Source: Globisporangium splendens | Taxonomy: Eukaryota; Oomycota; Peronosporomycetes; Pythiales; Pythiaceae | Reading direction: 5' to 3' | Assembly: GCA_006386115.1 (NCBI GenBank) | Contig: VFIW01000050.1 | Coordinates: forward strand, 419,339-483,338 | Length of the DNA: 64,000 nt | Part shown: positions 30,344 to 41,321 of the stretch, piece by piece | Layout: each line of letters starts with the position of its first letter | How positions within the stretch are numbered: position 1 is the stretch's first letter | The notes under the pieces: generated by a model | What the model saw: only the letters and a program-made list of their open reading frames with translations | What the model was told of the DNA's origin: nothing | Database searches by the model: none | Translations under genes and position numbers: made by a program

Positions 30344-31728
30344 ATGCTGCAGACGACGCGAGTGCGCTTGCTGCGCGCGATCCCTTCTGCCATCTCCCAG
30401 CGCAGTGTGCTGCTGCAGTGCAGTGGCGTGCGCAGCGCCTCCAGCGACGCGTCTCCAGCAACAGCGGAGGTGGTCGATGCAGCCGCCGCGAGAGCAGCAC
30501 GACGCGCTGCGCGCATGCAGCCGCGCGCCATTGAAGGCACCGTTCCGGTACGATGCGCGTGTGTGTGGGGATTGAAGACCTGTGCCTTGCTGCATGGATA
30601 TTTTGGCTCATTTCGTGGTGTGAAATTGTGTTTTGGTGCTGTTGCTGCAGTATTACGAGCGTCATTTCGTCATTGTCGATGCCCACGGACGCGCCGAGGA
30701 CTGGCCCAAGAAGCTCGAGTTCTCGGATCACATTATCTCATCGTACGCTCAGGTGACACGGAGAATAGCTGCAGATTGCGTGGAAATAACGAGCGATACG
30801 GTGACTGACCTTGACGCAATGCGCATTGAAAATACAGAGTTTACACGCTATTGAGAGCAAACGTGGAGGAGACGCAAAGTCGAGTCCACTTAATGTCACG
30901 GCAGCGATTCCGTACAGGAGCGCAACGTGTTCCGATCAAGCGCAGGACGCTCAAATAGCAACCGAACCGAAAGATCTCGCCGACAGCCACGACGTGCTCG
31001 TGTTTCCAGAAAATATTCGCATCCACGATGTCTCCAAGTCAAACAGTACGTGCAAACAACTTTGAGACACTTGGAACATTGGCGTGTGTGATGGACTCTG
31101 ACTTGCATTTGCTTTGTGGGGTTTCTAGTCGAGGCGCTGGTGGGAGAAGGCGTGCGCAATGCAGAATCCCTACCGCAGGCGCTCGAAAATCTGTACGTGC
31201 ACGATTCTTTTAATGGTGATGGCCGTCTGACTGTGCGTCTCGCATACTAACATTGTTGGTATTCCTGACCTTCATGTAGAAACTTGCGCTACTCTCCGAT
31301 TGAGCAAGGTTTCCACATGCTCGCCTGTGCACATGCGAACCGGTACGAACTCTCGGTGTCTGCAAACCTGCAACTTACCATTGCAAAAAGCTGACCCAGA
31401 CTTCTTTTCATGCAGGGATTTCCGTTGTGCCTGCGCCGGACCCAAGATGCTCCAGTGGCTGGACGAGATCGCGACAGACGCCAAGATCCCGCTGCACCTC
31501 TGGGCTGCGAGTCACTACGGTGGTCATCGGTACGCTGGGAACTGCGTCGTGTACCCCAGCGGCGACTGGTTCGGCATGCTCAACTCGAAAGAAGACGTGC
31601 AGCAGATGGTCGAGGCGCTGACTGACAACCAGCCGTTGCGGCTCCAGGAACATTGGCGAGGACGCATCCGGTTGTCCAAGGAACAGCAGATTGAAGCGCT
31701 GAAGCAGTTCGGAGAAGAGGCAGCATAA
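30344..31728 (+). CDS. AIM32 / sucrase-ferredoxin-like Fe-S protein, probably mitochondrial, six exons
   Basis: Exons are 30344-30547, 30651-30752, 30856-31045, 31129-31192, 31280-31342 and 31416-31728. They sum to 936 nt and 311 residues, and all introns are GT..AG with GTACG-type or GTGAC donors. The N-terminus (MLQTTRVRLLRAIPSAISQR) is Arg-rich without acidic residues, fitting a mitochondrial presequence. The thioredoxin-like ferredoxin fold is marked by CAHANRDFRCAC, which offers cysteine ligands, and by HYGGHRYAGN, the conserved His-Gly-Gly-His region. KWRGR-like HWRGRIRLSKEQQ follows near the end. In yeast Aim32 this family binds a [2Fe-2S] cluster in mitochondria. The last exon crosses into the right arm of the inverted repeat at 31450. 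Confidence 0.75.
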
Positions 31729-33403
31729 GGTACAAAGCTGCGCTTTCTTAACACAAATACATATATTTCGACTCGTTTACCTTGCCACCAACATTCGTCC
31801 CGAGTCGTCCATCAATCATATGCACTCAAGCGGACTCCGAAACACCGTCGTAGGTTCTTTTGTCGTCAAACTACTCGCTCTATGGTCGTTTAAATGCTTC
31901 GGCGGCATGCTTCGACAAAAAGTCTCAATGGTACTTCGCTCGAAAATCGCGTTCACCTGGCACCATCCGCAGGACTCGGTAGATGCAGTTTCTGTCTTGG
32001 TCTCTCAAGCCACAACCGTCTTTGATATACCGCACGATGTCCGCATCGCTGAGTGAATTGGTGGCTCTCTTGTACGCCCCTTCATTCTCTCGTACCGTGG
32101 CCGTAAAGATGAGTCTCGGGATGCCGCCATACCTGTAGTATCTCTCACTCAGAACGTCTTCCGGCAGCTGCAGGTCATCGCGAAGGATCGCATTCAACGC
32201 TTGCAGCTCGTCTAACGTCTGCACTGGCAAGACATACGTGTGCGAGTCGACTCTTGCGTAGCTGTGCATGCCAGGAAGTCCCACAGCAGCAAAGAGGATC
32301 GATACACCTCTCCAGCCAACAAGTAGCGACGACTCGCCCTCGATCAGCCGAAGCACACGATCCTTTAGTGACATGTCGTAAACTTCGTCAGCTGTCAGCA
32401 AAGCGAACTCCTTCGTGCTGGCACAATACTTGATACGTGTCGCGGAAATTCAGCACCAAGTCAAAGGAAGGGAGCGATTTGGCTTTCTCGTGGTGCTGGA
32501 AAATCAGTTGATAGGCTGCATAGACGTAGAATCGACTCAAGCCAGTCCCCCTCTGTGCCCGTCACGATCATGTTGGCATTCCAATGCTTCTCCAAAATCG
32601 GTTTGGACTTGCCCATCAACTCGCCAGAGATCACAACGTACGCCTTCCTTTCCATGATCTTCTTAAATCGCACCATTGGGTGTGCCAACGGAGGCAAGCG
32701 GGTCATTTCAAGATACCTCGTAGTCTGGAAATCAACTTCTCCTCCACTCGACTTGAGCCTTTTCATTTCGGCGGATGATAGCGTGCCGTTGCCGAACCAT
32801 TCGTCGACTCGAGTGTGCAACACGTGACTCCGAGAATCGACAGCAGCATTACTCTGCTGCTGCGGCGCAACCACAACCACAAGTGGACCTTCTGGGTTGC
32901 CATGCTCTCCAATCGGCGCGTGTTCTTTAAGCGGCGCCTGCTTCGCGTCGAAAGAAGCTCGGTTCGCGTAAACGATGAGTTTGGACGGGGCGACGTGTGC
33001 AAGTGTGTTTGGGCACTCGGTCTTCACTCGCTTTCGGAAACGAACAACCGTCTCGTTGTCGTCTGCTGTAACATCGGTTACCCCCGTTTGGCCACGTTCG
33101 TCGATGAGCCCGAACCATTTCCGAGTTGTCATCCTGCTTTGTCCTCCCGCGGTGGCGATTCTTTAACTGACGGGGAACAAAAGGCACCACCTTTTTGCTT
33201 CTGCTCTCAGCCTAACTGCCGCTCCAACTTCAGATTGTTAGTGAGTCCATAGTGGACTCAAATATCTTCATAATTCCTCGCTCCAACGGCCTGACATTTC
33301 GGGACCCGGCTGCAGCTTCTCATACGCTTCCTGAATTCTATAAAACATCAATTGCGCGTGCGCTTTCGCTTCTTCGTCCTCACTGCTTTTCGCGTACTTG
33401 TCT
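31450..33403 (-). repeat. Right arm of the 1.95-kb inverted repeat
   Basis: Starts inside exon 6 of the AIM32-like gene and ends in the HPD motif of the DNAJC22-like gene. Both genes run on intact outside the arm, so this is the source copy. The stretch corresponding to AIM32 exon 6 plus its 3' flank (about 31450-31920) matches the left arm with no difference that I can see. Confidence 0.9.
31925..33132 (-). pseudogene. Crinkler (CRN)-like effector gene, right copy, frameshifted
   Basis: Starts at 33132 like the left copy and is open for about 195 codons. It then loses frame near 32549, where one extra G follows the GTEG part of the P-loop. A second open frame (31925-32401) covers the C-terminal part to a natural-looking stop, about 48 codons past the point where the left copy ends. 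It differs from the left copy at about 4% of bases, mostly with amino-acid change. Left and right copies are thus broken by different lesions. It lies on the same strand as, and 135 bp after, the DNAJC22-like stop. Confidence 0.65.
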
Positions 33404-34512
33404 GGGTGCCACTGAAGTGCGAGCTGTTTGTAGGCTTGCTTGATCTCTGCTAAAGTCGGTTCTGGATCAAGCCCGAGCACCTTCAAATACCGCTGCCTGC
33501 CCGTCACGTCGAGTTTTGACTGGAATGCGCGCCATTTTGAATCAAAGTTGTTGTCGTCATCCCGATTCCATTGTTGGTCTTGTGACCAAGAGAACTCACG
33601 CTGAAAGGAAGCGCTGGAGCCGCTAGTCACGAAGATACTCGAGAATAAGTCGCCAAGGTCGTCCAAGAGCGCCTCGCGTGCGTGAAACACGTTGCTCGCG
33701 ACTTCGTATACCGAGAACGTCTGCTCGTGTCCTTGAGCATCAATCACGGCGACTTGTCCATGGAACAGCATCGCCGTGCCGGATGTGAGCGTGAAACCGC
33801 CGAGAAAGCCATAATAGGTCAACAACGTGCGCCACCAGCTTGGCTTGTTCTGCTTCTCTGGAACAACTTGCTTGCTTGTCACCGCTGTCAAACGGCTTGA
33901 GCCTTCATCATGCCCAAATAGATCTGTAAACGCCTTGTACGTCTCGCTCCATTGCCGCGCAATCCAGAACATGCCGCAGCCAAGACCGATCGCCATTGTC
34001 TTTGCATTCTTGTACATTGGGTCTTCTACCTCTCCCTCTGTGTGAATATACACAGGCACAAGCACCACTGCCATTACAGCAACAACACGGCGCCAGGACG
34101 ACTTGATCGAGAGCTCCAGCGCTTCACCAGAGAACACGATGGCCTTGGACGCGCCAAGAAGGAACAGCACCTCGTAGCTCCACGATGGCGCTCCCTTTGG
34201 GATCAATGATGCCGCGATTATGCCAAAGAGCTGCGCTACCGCGAACTGCAGCAGCAGCACGAGCCACGCAATGCGCGGCTGCGCGTGGAAGCGCTGCGCG
34301 ATCTGCTGCATCGCGACGAACTCGGTGTCGGCGTTGGCTTCGCGCACAAACGTCGGGATCAGCAGCAAGTCGCGCCACCAGCCGACGCCGCAGCCGTTGA
34401 GCGTGATCGCGTGCAGGAACGCGGCATGTGGCCGACGCAGATAGAGGTGGTGCAGCCCCGCCCAGAAGCCAAAGAGCCACAGGAGATACGCCACCGCCAC
34501 GTGCTTCGCCAT
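33268..34512 (-). CDS. DNAJC22: DNAJC22-like membrane J-domain protein with N-terminal TM2 region
   Basis: 414 residues in one exon. The N-terminus has the TM2-type start (VAYLLWLFGFWAGLHHLYL), followed by further hydrophobic helices up to about residue 260. The C-terminal J domain spans about 338-402 with YLKVLGLDP, IKQAYKQLALQWHPDKY and the essential HPD at about 368-370. This domain order (several TM helices, then a C-terminal J domain) is typical of DNAJC22/Wurst, linked in flies to endocytosis. An Inr+FPR-like motif lies just upstream at 34517-34533. The last 45 codons are inside the inverted-repeat arm and are duplicated at 27844-27978. Confidence 0.8.
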   Translation of the reverse strand: MAKHVAVAYLLWLFGFWAGLHHLYLRRPHAAFLHAITLNGCGVGWWRDLLLIPTFVREANADTEFVAMQQIAQRFHAQPRIAWLVLLLQFAVAQLFGIIAASLIPKGAPSWSYEVLFLLGASKAIVFSGEALELSIKSSWRRVVAVMAVVLVPVYIHTEGEVEDPMYKNAKTMAIGLGCGMFWIARQWSETYKAFTDLFGHDEGSSRLTAVTSKQVVPEKQNKPSWWRTLLTYYGFLGGFTLTSGTAMLFHGQVAVIDAQGHEQTFSVYEVASNVFHAREALLDDLGDLFSSIFVTSGSSASFQREFSWSQDQQWNRDDDNNFDSKWRAFQSKLDVTGRQRYLKVLGLDPEPTLAEIKQAYKQLALQWHPDKYAKSSEDEEAKAHAQLMFYRIQEAYEKLQPGPEMSGRWSEEL

Positions 34513-34516
34513 GGTG

Positions 34517-34533
34517 CAAATGGGAGGAATGAC
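34517..34533 (-). promoter_or_regulatory. Inr+FPR-like core promoter of the DNAJC22-like gene
   Basis: On the minus strand GTCATTCCTCCCATTTG gives TCATTCC then CATTTG, the initiator and flanking elements with two extra spacer bases. It ends five bases before the ATG at 34512. Confidence 0.5.
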
Positions 34534-34892
34534 AGATGTGTCGACTGAGGATTAAGAGTGCTGGTGTCGAACTGGATGAATACCGGTATTGGCACTGAAC
34601 AACCGGCACTTTTCCAGTCGTAGAAATACCTGCTTATAGTGAATAGCTGAGAAACTTTCAGTGATGCAAGTAACAATCAATTAATTGTTTTACGATGAGT
34701 TGGTGAGTTTATTATGCGAGGTCAGTTGCCTGTCTTGGTGATTATACAGTCCTGTATAGAGTGCATAAATGCCTAGTGAAATTAGTCTTGCTGCATCGAA
34801 AGCATTCAAATAATTGCATGAGGTATCCCTTATACTCATTATGAGAGATAGGACAGGACCTTTACGACCTTTCGAGTGCCTTGGTGTCGCGA
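34534..34892. other. Divergent intergenic region, DNAJC22-like / oxidoreductase
   Basis: AT-rich, no ORF of note. It should hold the upstream sequence of both divergent genes. No further motif recognised. Confidence 0.4.
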
Positions 34893-36201
34893 ATGAGAAT
34901 TGCCACAACGACGCCAACATACATGAACAGCTCCAGTCCCAACCTCGATGACGCCACGAAAGCGATGCCTCATGCAGGCAGCACCAGCAACACCAACAGC
35001 TCCATCAAAGAGAAAGAGCCTTTCAAAGCGCGTCCAGAGCTCTACGCACCCGCGCGACTTGCTCCAAAGGTGTACGAGCTCTTCCGCACTCGATCGCTCG
35101 TCATCGACGTGCTCGCACGCGAATGCGTGCTGGTCGTGCTCTTAGCTGCAAAGATCGTGAGCAATAGACGTCCTAGAAGCTGTAGTGAGGATGAAACTAA
35201 TGATAGCATCAGTGGTTTGCCCCGCGTGGGGATCATCGGTGGCAGTCACGTGGGCAGTGCCGTGACCATGGCGCTGCTCAGACACCAGTACCCGATGGAC
35301 AAGCTCGTGATCTCGACGCGGCAGCCTGAGCGCATCCCGAAGTGCGACGCACTGCAAACTGCACAAGCCCAGACGCTGTTCCACGCGATCCCCAAGTACT
35401 ACGACAATGCGCGCGCGAGCAAGGAGAGCGACGTGCTCGTGCTCTGCATGCCGCCGTCGCAGCTCAAGTCCGTCGCGATCCAGATCAAGCACGCGCTCTG
35501 CGTACCCGACCAGCCAACACTCGTGGTCAGCGTGCTTTGTGGTGCGAGCGTCGATGCGCTCCAGAAGGCGTGTGGCTCGAAGCTTGTCACACGCACCAAG
35601 GTGCACGTCGTCGCACTCACGGCATCTGGCGGCATTACTGCCAGTGTTGACGCTGACAAGGAGCTCTTTGAAGACGTAGGTAATGGTGCAGGAGGATACC
35701 TTGAAGAATGGGTCAACGAAGAACAAGATGTAGATCAAGACAACAAAGACGGACGCAGTAGAAGAAGATCGTCGCACTGCCATCAGCCTCGTGATCCCTC
35801 TACCAAGCAGAGCATCAGCAGCGTCATGACGCTCGCAATACGAGAACTCGGTGCGATGCAAGAGACCTTGGTGGCATAACTGATACCTTGGTCAGGTTGC
35901 TGAGACTTCTTGCATGTCCTCTTATGATACGAACAAAACAGGGCGGACCGACGAGGACGTGATGGTGCTCGTGCAGCTGCTGGCCGAGTTGGGACGTCGC
36001 GTCGGACGTGACGACGCGGTCCACATCGCGCGTACCGCAGTGTTCGGATACGAAACCGAAGCATCTGCCACGCAAGACGCGTGCAACGAGCAACTGGAAG
36101 TTCGTCCTCGTTCTCAGGAGGAGGACGGGGATGCGAAGAACAATGATGAGTGGCTGACGGGGTGGGACCAATTGCTCGTGGCCATGCAGACGCAGATTTG
36201 A
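34893..36201 (+). CDS. ProC / NOXRED1-like NAD(P)-dependent oxidoreductase, two exons
   Basis: Exon 1 is 34893-35850 and exon 2 is 35942-36201, giving 405 residues. Without splicing the frame stops at 35879. A phase-1 GT donor at 35851 and AG at 35940-35941 restore a continuous frame (AIREL then GRTDEDVMVLVQLL). A Rossmann nucleotide-binding turn, VGIIGGSHVGSAVTMALL, lies at about 112-129. A typical ProC-like segment (DVLVLCMPPSQLKSV) follows. The C-terminal helices (LVQLLAELGRR) would form the dimer domain in P5C-reductase relatives. The overall pattern suits NOXRED1-type proteins, with function unknown. The first in-frame ATG, 34893, is used. The 91-bp intron has two TGATAC hexamers. Confidence 0.65.
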
Positions 36202-37184
36202 GGACGGAGGCTAGACAGGTAGGTGAGACTTGGATACTTAGTTGATACCTGCGTACTTCAATGACGAATGTGGATCGAGCTGGGGTAAACATCACGACCA
36301 TCGTAACCTTTATGAGCGCTAAAGCAAATCCAGCAGGACTCGAAGACACTGGCAGACTGTATGCAAATGGAGTGAGCATTTCGACCTCGACACATGGCGT
36401 CAGCATCTGCTGTGACGCATAAAGAGACGGAATAACGAGGAAGGACGCTGATACGATAGAAATCAGATTCTTTTTGCTTTCGCGAACGTGACAAAAGAGA
36501 GTCAAAGTAACGCTTCTATTTCGCCACCAACGGCAGCACCACCGTCCCAATCACGCGCTCTGTCCGCATTCCATATTCCATTTGCACAATCCACGCCGCT
36601 GTGTGGGATATACATGTCGAAGCAGCATCAACAATGCGGTCAATGCGAGGTGCATGTCCATATCCACCTCTCGTTTTTGTTCTTTATGTATCGCCATCAT
36701 CTTCCGCCTTCCTTTTCGTTTTTATATTCACGGATTCCGCGATGCCTCCCTCCTACTGTCGCCTCCAGCATTTACACACAAAAGTTCTAATTTATTCCTT
36801 CTCATTCCCCACAGATGTGCCAGGGATCCTTGCTGTCATTTGTCTCATTGTGCCATTCTGTTCATATGCGAGCGTTTCACAAATGCTGGCCACCATTTTC
36901 ATTAGGATTTCTGTGTGAAATCTATATGGCGGATCCTATGCAGGCAGTCAGTCATAAGCAATGGATGGACTCCTGGTGTCCATCTGGTGGCGGATGTGGA
37001 GCAGGCATCTGCGAAAAATAAAGTGCTCATATCCCATAAAGTGGCCAATGTGCCAATCTCCAATGTGTTAATGTTCCAAAAATTCTGCACAGCGAGAGAG
37101 AGGGGCTCACATCCCCCTTCCTCCTCCTCCTCCACCAACCACTCGCTTTACACACCGACTGACCAGAAGATCTGCATACACGCT

Positions 37185-37218
<34 letters not shown>

Positions 37219-37793
37219 AAATCACTTGACGAATGCATGCAAAGGCGCATACATTGCATATTCGTTTTGCACACATATTCACTTGATGCAGTTCATTATG
37301 GAGTCATGGAGCCAGTATTTGACTCAGATTTATAACGAATTTCTACATGACTCTTTGTGGCAATCAAGCCATCGAGACAGTCAGTTCGCACATATGATTT
37401 GGTCCCACTCGCAATAGTAGCCCCTATCATACAAACCTCAAGTCAAAATCGCGCAAAAACAGTCCCTTCTTCTTCTCCCCTCCCAAAGTTCTCGTCCTTC
37501 CTCCTTCTTTCTATTCCGCAGCCTAGAGCCTCCTCGCGGTCGCCCCGTCGTGCCTTCGTGTCTTCGTTCTCGCGCGCTTCCATCCTCCTCACTTGCCGAT
37601 TCGCTTGGACAACCACCACCTCCCCCGCCCAGGAGAACCAACGCCAACACCCACAGGCTCAGCTTGAAGCGCCTGTGAGTACAATTCACAAGGAAGAAAG
37701 CCGTCACCTGATACTTTTGTCTCTCTTTGATACCTGTCTGATCCCAGCCACCCGTTCGTAGCTCTTCGAATCTGTATACAATAGCAGGCAAGA
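36202..37793. other. Intergenic region before the RING-Tubby gene
   Basis: No supported gene. It contains a CA/TA microsatellite and four TGATAC hexamers (36243, 36449, 37709, 37728). The last few hundred bases are pyrimidine-rich and probably promoter and 5' leader of the next gene. Confidence 0.45.
37184..37218. repeat. Microsatellite (CA)n followed by (TA)n
   Basis: About twelve CA units run directly into five TA units. Confidence 0.9.
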
Positions 37794-39590
37794 ATGGCGT
37801 CAAGTGCGGCTGGGAACAACAATGAGGACGCGCTGGCGAGACTGCAGTCGCGCTTTGCGCGCCGCCTGCGCGTCGTGACGGAGCCCAAGCACAGCAACAA
37901 GATGCACCGCACGCGCACGCTGAGCGAGCTGATCCTGCTGTCTAGTCCGCGCTCGTCCATGAGTCCGCGCGTCACGCCGCGCCACAACCGCTTCGACATG
38001 GACATCGAGGTGAGCTCGTTCTTCGCGGACGGCGAGGGCGTCGTCGACATTCTGGAGGCGCGTCGCCGCAATGGTTTCATGACGTCCATGTCGTCGTCCA
38101 CGTCGTCCATCGTGGAAGAGACCGCGCCGGGCTCGCGCTCGAGCGATTTTGACGAACACGAAGATGATGAGGAGGAGAACAACCAGGAGACCCACGAGAA
38201 CCGCGATGAGGACGAGCCGATGAACGAGCCTGAGAACGAACCGCTGGAAGAGATCGAGCCGGAGCCGATGCCAGAACCGACGGAGAACGCGCACAGCGTC
38301 GGCCAAGTAATCGACATGCTCTTTGAGATCCACTCGGCACTCAAGACGCGCCATTTGGGCCAGCGCACTGCCGCTTCGGCGCTTGCGGCGTCCAACTTGG
38401 TGTCGACGCTCGCGTACCCGACACCAGAACCGATCCCGCGCGACGAGCAGCTCGAGACCATGGAGAACACGCGCAAGATGCTCGAGTGCGCGATCTGCCA
38501 GGAAGTGTTTACGAGCGCGACCGAAGCCACGTGCTGCGGTCAGATCTTCTGCAAGGACTGCATCGAGCGCTGGGTGAGCGAGCGCGGTTCGTGCCCAATG
38601 TGCCGCGAGTCGATCGGGTTCTCGCTGCTCGTGGCGTCGCGTCACGCGCAGCGCATGGCGAACGAGATGAAGGTGTCGTGCCCGTACTGCTCGGAGTCGA
38701 TGAAGAAAGCCGGGCTCGCAGACCACATGACCACGTGTGATATGGCTCCTGTGGAGCCCCCGCCGCCAGCGGACGTCGCGATCCGCAATCTGTTGGTGTC
38801 GACGGCGCGCCTGAACATGGCGTTCCTGTCGCGGTTCCTCATGGCGCCATCGCCGCCACAGGCGCTCATGATGCAGTGCTACATCCGCACGCGCGGTGGC
38901 GGCAACTACGAGCTGTACACGCAGGACACGGACACTTTGCTGTGCACGGCCGTGCGTCGTCGCCAGTACGACATGTCGGTGAGCTTCTCGATCTACTTGG
39001 CCAACAACCTGGAGAACGACCGCAGCAACCAGAGCTCTACCAACGCGACCCAGGTCGCGCGTCTCGAGAAGAACTACATGGGGTCGCAGTACACGATGTT
39101 TGACACGACGGGCGAGCAGCCAGTGGAGCTCGGCGCGGTGCAGTACGCCGCCACTTTCGGCAAGAGCCCTCGCCAGATGCGCGTGGCGCTGCCGCTGGTC
39201 CAGGAGATCCCCGAGGTCGACAGCAGCGTGGACGGCGCGCCGTCGTGGGAAGTACAGCCGTGGACGCCGAGCAGCAAGGACGACACGATCCTGGCGCAGG
39301 TGGAGAACCCCGCGGATCCGACCAAGGCTTTGCACCTGATCAACAAGCCGCCCGTGTGGATCGAGTCGCTCGAGGCGTACTGCCTGGACTTTGGTGGCCG
39401 CGTGGCTGCTGCTTCCGTCAAGAACTTTTTGCTGTCGCACCCGGACGACATGGACAAGACGCTGATGCTCTTCGGCCGCACGCAGGACCGCCAGGTGTAC
39501 TCGATGGACTACAGCCACCCGTTCACGCCCGTGCAGGCGTTCGCGATCGCGCTGAGCAGCATGGATTCGCACCTCGTCACGTTTGACTAG
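37794..39590 (+). CDS. RING finger - Tubby domain fusion, probable E3 ubiquitin ligase
   Basis: 598 residues, single exon. Residues 1-200 are low complexity, with a Ser-rich part and a strongly acidic part (EDDEEENN). A C3HC4 RING lies at about 232-270 (CAICQEVF, CCGQIFCKDCIERW, CPMC). A second small Cys/His finger (CPYC ... HMTTC) at about 296-315 resembles those beside RINGs in TRAF-type ligases. A Tubby C-terminal domain fills about 346-598: QCYIRTRGGG, EKNYMGSQYTMFD, ATFGKSPRQMRV, LINKPPVWIE, CLDFGGRVAAASVKNF and DYSHPFTPVQAFAIALSS. Tubby domains bind phosphoinositides and cargo, while RING recruits E2. The protein could be a membrane-lipid-directed ligase. Plant Tubby proteins carry an F-box instead. 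Confidence 0.88.
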   Translation: MASSAAGNNNEDALARLQSRFARRLRVVTEPKHSNKMHRTRTLSELILLSSPRSSMSPRVTPRHNRFDMDIEVSSFFADGEGVVDILEARRRNGFMTSMSSSTSSIVEETAPGSRSSDFDEHEDDEEENNQETHENRDEDEPMNEPENEPLEEIEPEPMPEPTENAHSVGQVIDMLFEIHSALKTRHLGQRTAASALAASNLVSTLAYPTPEPIPRDEQLETMENTRKMLECAICQEVFTSATEATCCGQIFCKDCIERWVSERGSCPMCRESIGFSLLVASRHAQRMANEMKVSCPYCSESMKKAGLADHMTTCDMAPVEPPPPADVAIRNLLVSTARLNMAFLSRFLMAPSPPQALMMQCYIRTRGGGNYELYTQDTDTLLCTAVRRRQYDMSVSFSIYLANNLENDRSNQSSTNATQVARLEKNYMGSQYTMFDTTGEQPVELGAVQYAATFGKSPRQMRVALPLVQEIPEVDSSVDGAPSWEVQPWTPSSKDDTILAQVENPADPTKALHLINKPPVWIESLEAYCLDFGGRVAAASVKNFLLSHPDDMDKTLMLFGRTQDRQVYSMDYSHPFTPVQAFAIALSSMDSHLVTFD

Positions 39591-41321
39591 ACAATGTCGA
39601 GAGCGACGAACGAACTCCATATCTATTAGGGCGTCAAGCACCTAGCAAGCTCCACGCGCGCATCCAAAGCAGCCATAGACGACAGACCAAGTGTACTATC
39701 CTAGACAAAGACAAGAAGAAGGTGTAGAGAATGCTCGTGGATTAAACGAATTAGTGTACAGTAATAAACGTTGATGTTTTCTTTTTTAGCATTGTCTTTG
39801 CTCCCGTGATTTTGGTGCAATTGTGAGATTGTAAGCCGCGCAGGTCTCTCTAATGCACATAAGATTGACAGCATGCTGCACTTGACCGTGGCGCTCCTGA
39901 GGTAGCCTACTGCAACAGTGGGCTTTGGAGGCACCCATGCGGTGCGAATAGGGTCCTTAATGGTGCGAAAATAAAAGAAAGCTCTATGAATGCTTGCGGT
40001 GTCATTCGAAAGAGAGCCACAACCTTTCAAGATCTTCAACTATTGCGTTGCAAAGCGTCAACTGGCAAAGCGATCGCAACAACGCTGCGTTGTGCCTTCA
40101 GCTGCGTCGAATGTGGAACTCGAATGACTGGCGGGATTCTCGACGCTATTGGGTTTCACGAGCACAGCCTGTCGAACGAAGTCAAGTGGCCATCACGAGT
40201 GACTGGAGTGGCATATTCAGGTGTATCTTCTTCTGCGGGACCAATTGTGCCGGGGGCTGACTGACAGGCGGCAGCAGCTCCTCTACGCATCATATGGACA
40301 GCAGTGGCTTTGCTTGTCGAACACAGCATTTTGCATCCTTCGGCGCCGTCATCCTCATGGAAAGCCCTACGCGGACAACGCATTCGCAGGCGACTGATCG
40401 TTGGGAAATGGGTGAAGGGGGTATTATTGCATTCTGCATGGCCAGTTCTGAACACTTGGGGGTCAATGACGAAATTATAGCCAATCAGACACGAGAGAAT
40501 GCGTGACAACGTCATGACAAGCGATTTAGAGTGATGGTCGTGTCGTCACTGTCGTGACCTTTCGAACGCATCAGTCCGCCAATCAGCGCACTGGAGATCG
40601 CAGATGGCCCACCTGCTTTGCGTGGCCCACTTTCTTCCATAAAATCTCTCTAAATTTATATAGAGACTGTGTGTCAAACAAAATGACGTTTTCAGTCCTC
40701 CATGTCAATTCGCACAGAGCTTCTAACAAACAGATAATTGAATAAACACGATACAAATATACAGGTTTTCAGTATATCTGCAGCATGTCAAAACCTATGG
40801 TAAATAATATCCCTCTCGAAATGTATGATGCAGCAGATTACAATACCGAGAGGGAGTGCAAGAGCTAGAACCAGTGGCTCTGCACCTCTGCCCGCTTCAC
40901 CACTTGCTCACTCGCAAATTCGCCACCTCTCCCGCACTCGCCTGTTCTTCCTTCTCGCATCAGGTAGCGCACCCTCCCTCTCTTCAGCAGCGCGCACGTA
41001 TGCACACAGCAGTGTCTGTATGCGTGTGTGCTGTGCATATATGCGTATCTGTGTGCGTATTGGTGGCTGTGTTGGCGAAACTAACAAGAACTCAGCGAGG
41101 GGTGCCGCGCTTCGACCGATGGACGAGTTCCTCGCGTCGACCGGCTGAGATCACACCCTTAATCACCTGATCCGGGTCATACCGGCGGAGGGACTGCTGG
41201 CCGTTTTAACCACTTGTTGCTGCCTTTTTCCTGTGTGTGTGGTGCGCGCATATCCGTCCGACGTCGTGTCCCGTTTTGATACCAACTCAAGAAGATACCA
41301 GAGTATCAACCAACTGACGAC
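39591..41321. other. Intergenic region, RING-Tubby to symporter
   Basis: 1.7 kb without a convincing gene. Short frames on both strands look random. Two GTATCA/TGATAC hexamers (41278, 41303) flank a GATACC just before the symporter ATG. Confidence 0.45.

Noticed and set aside
37800..39641. Long minus-strand open frame of 613 codons opposite the RING-Tubby gene
   Set aside because: It is His/Arg/Val-rich as expected for the antisense of a GC-rich gene, has no domain, and the + strand has clear RING and Tubby motifs.
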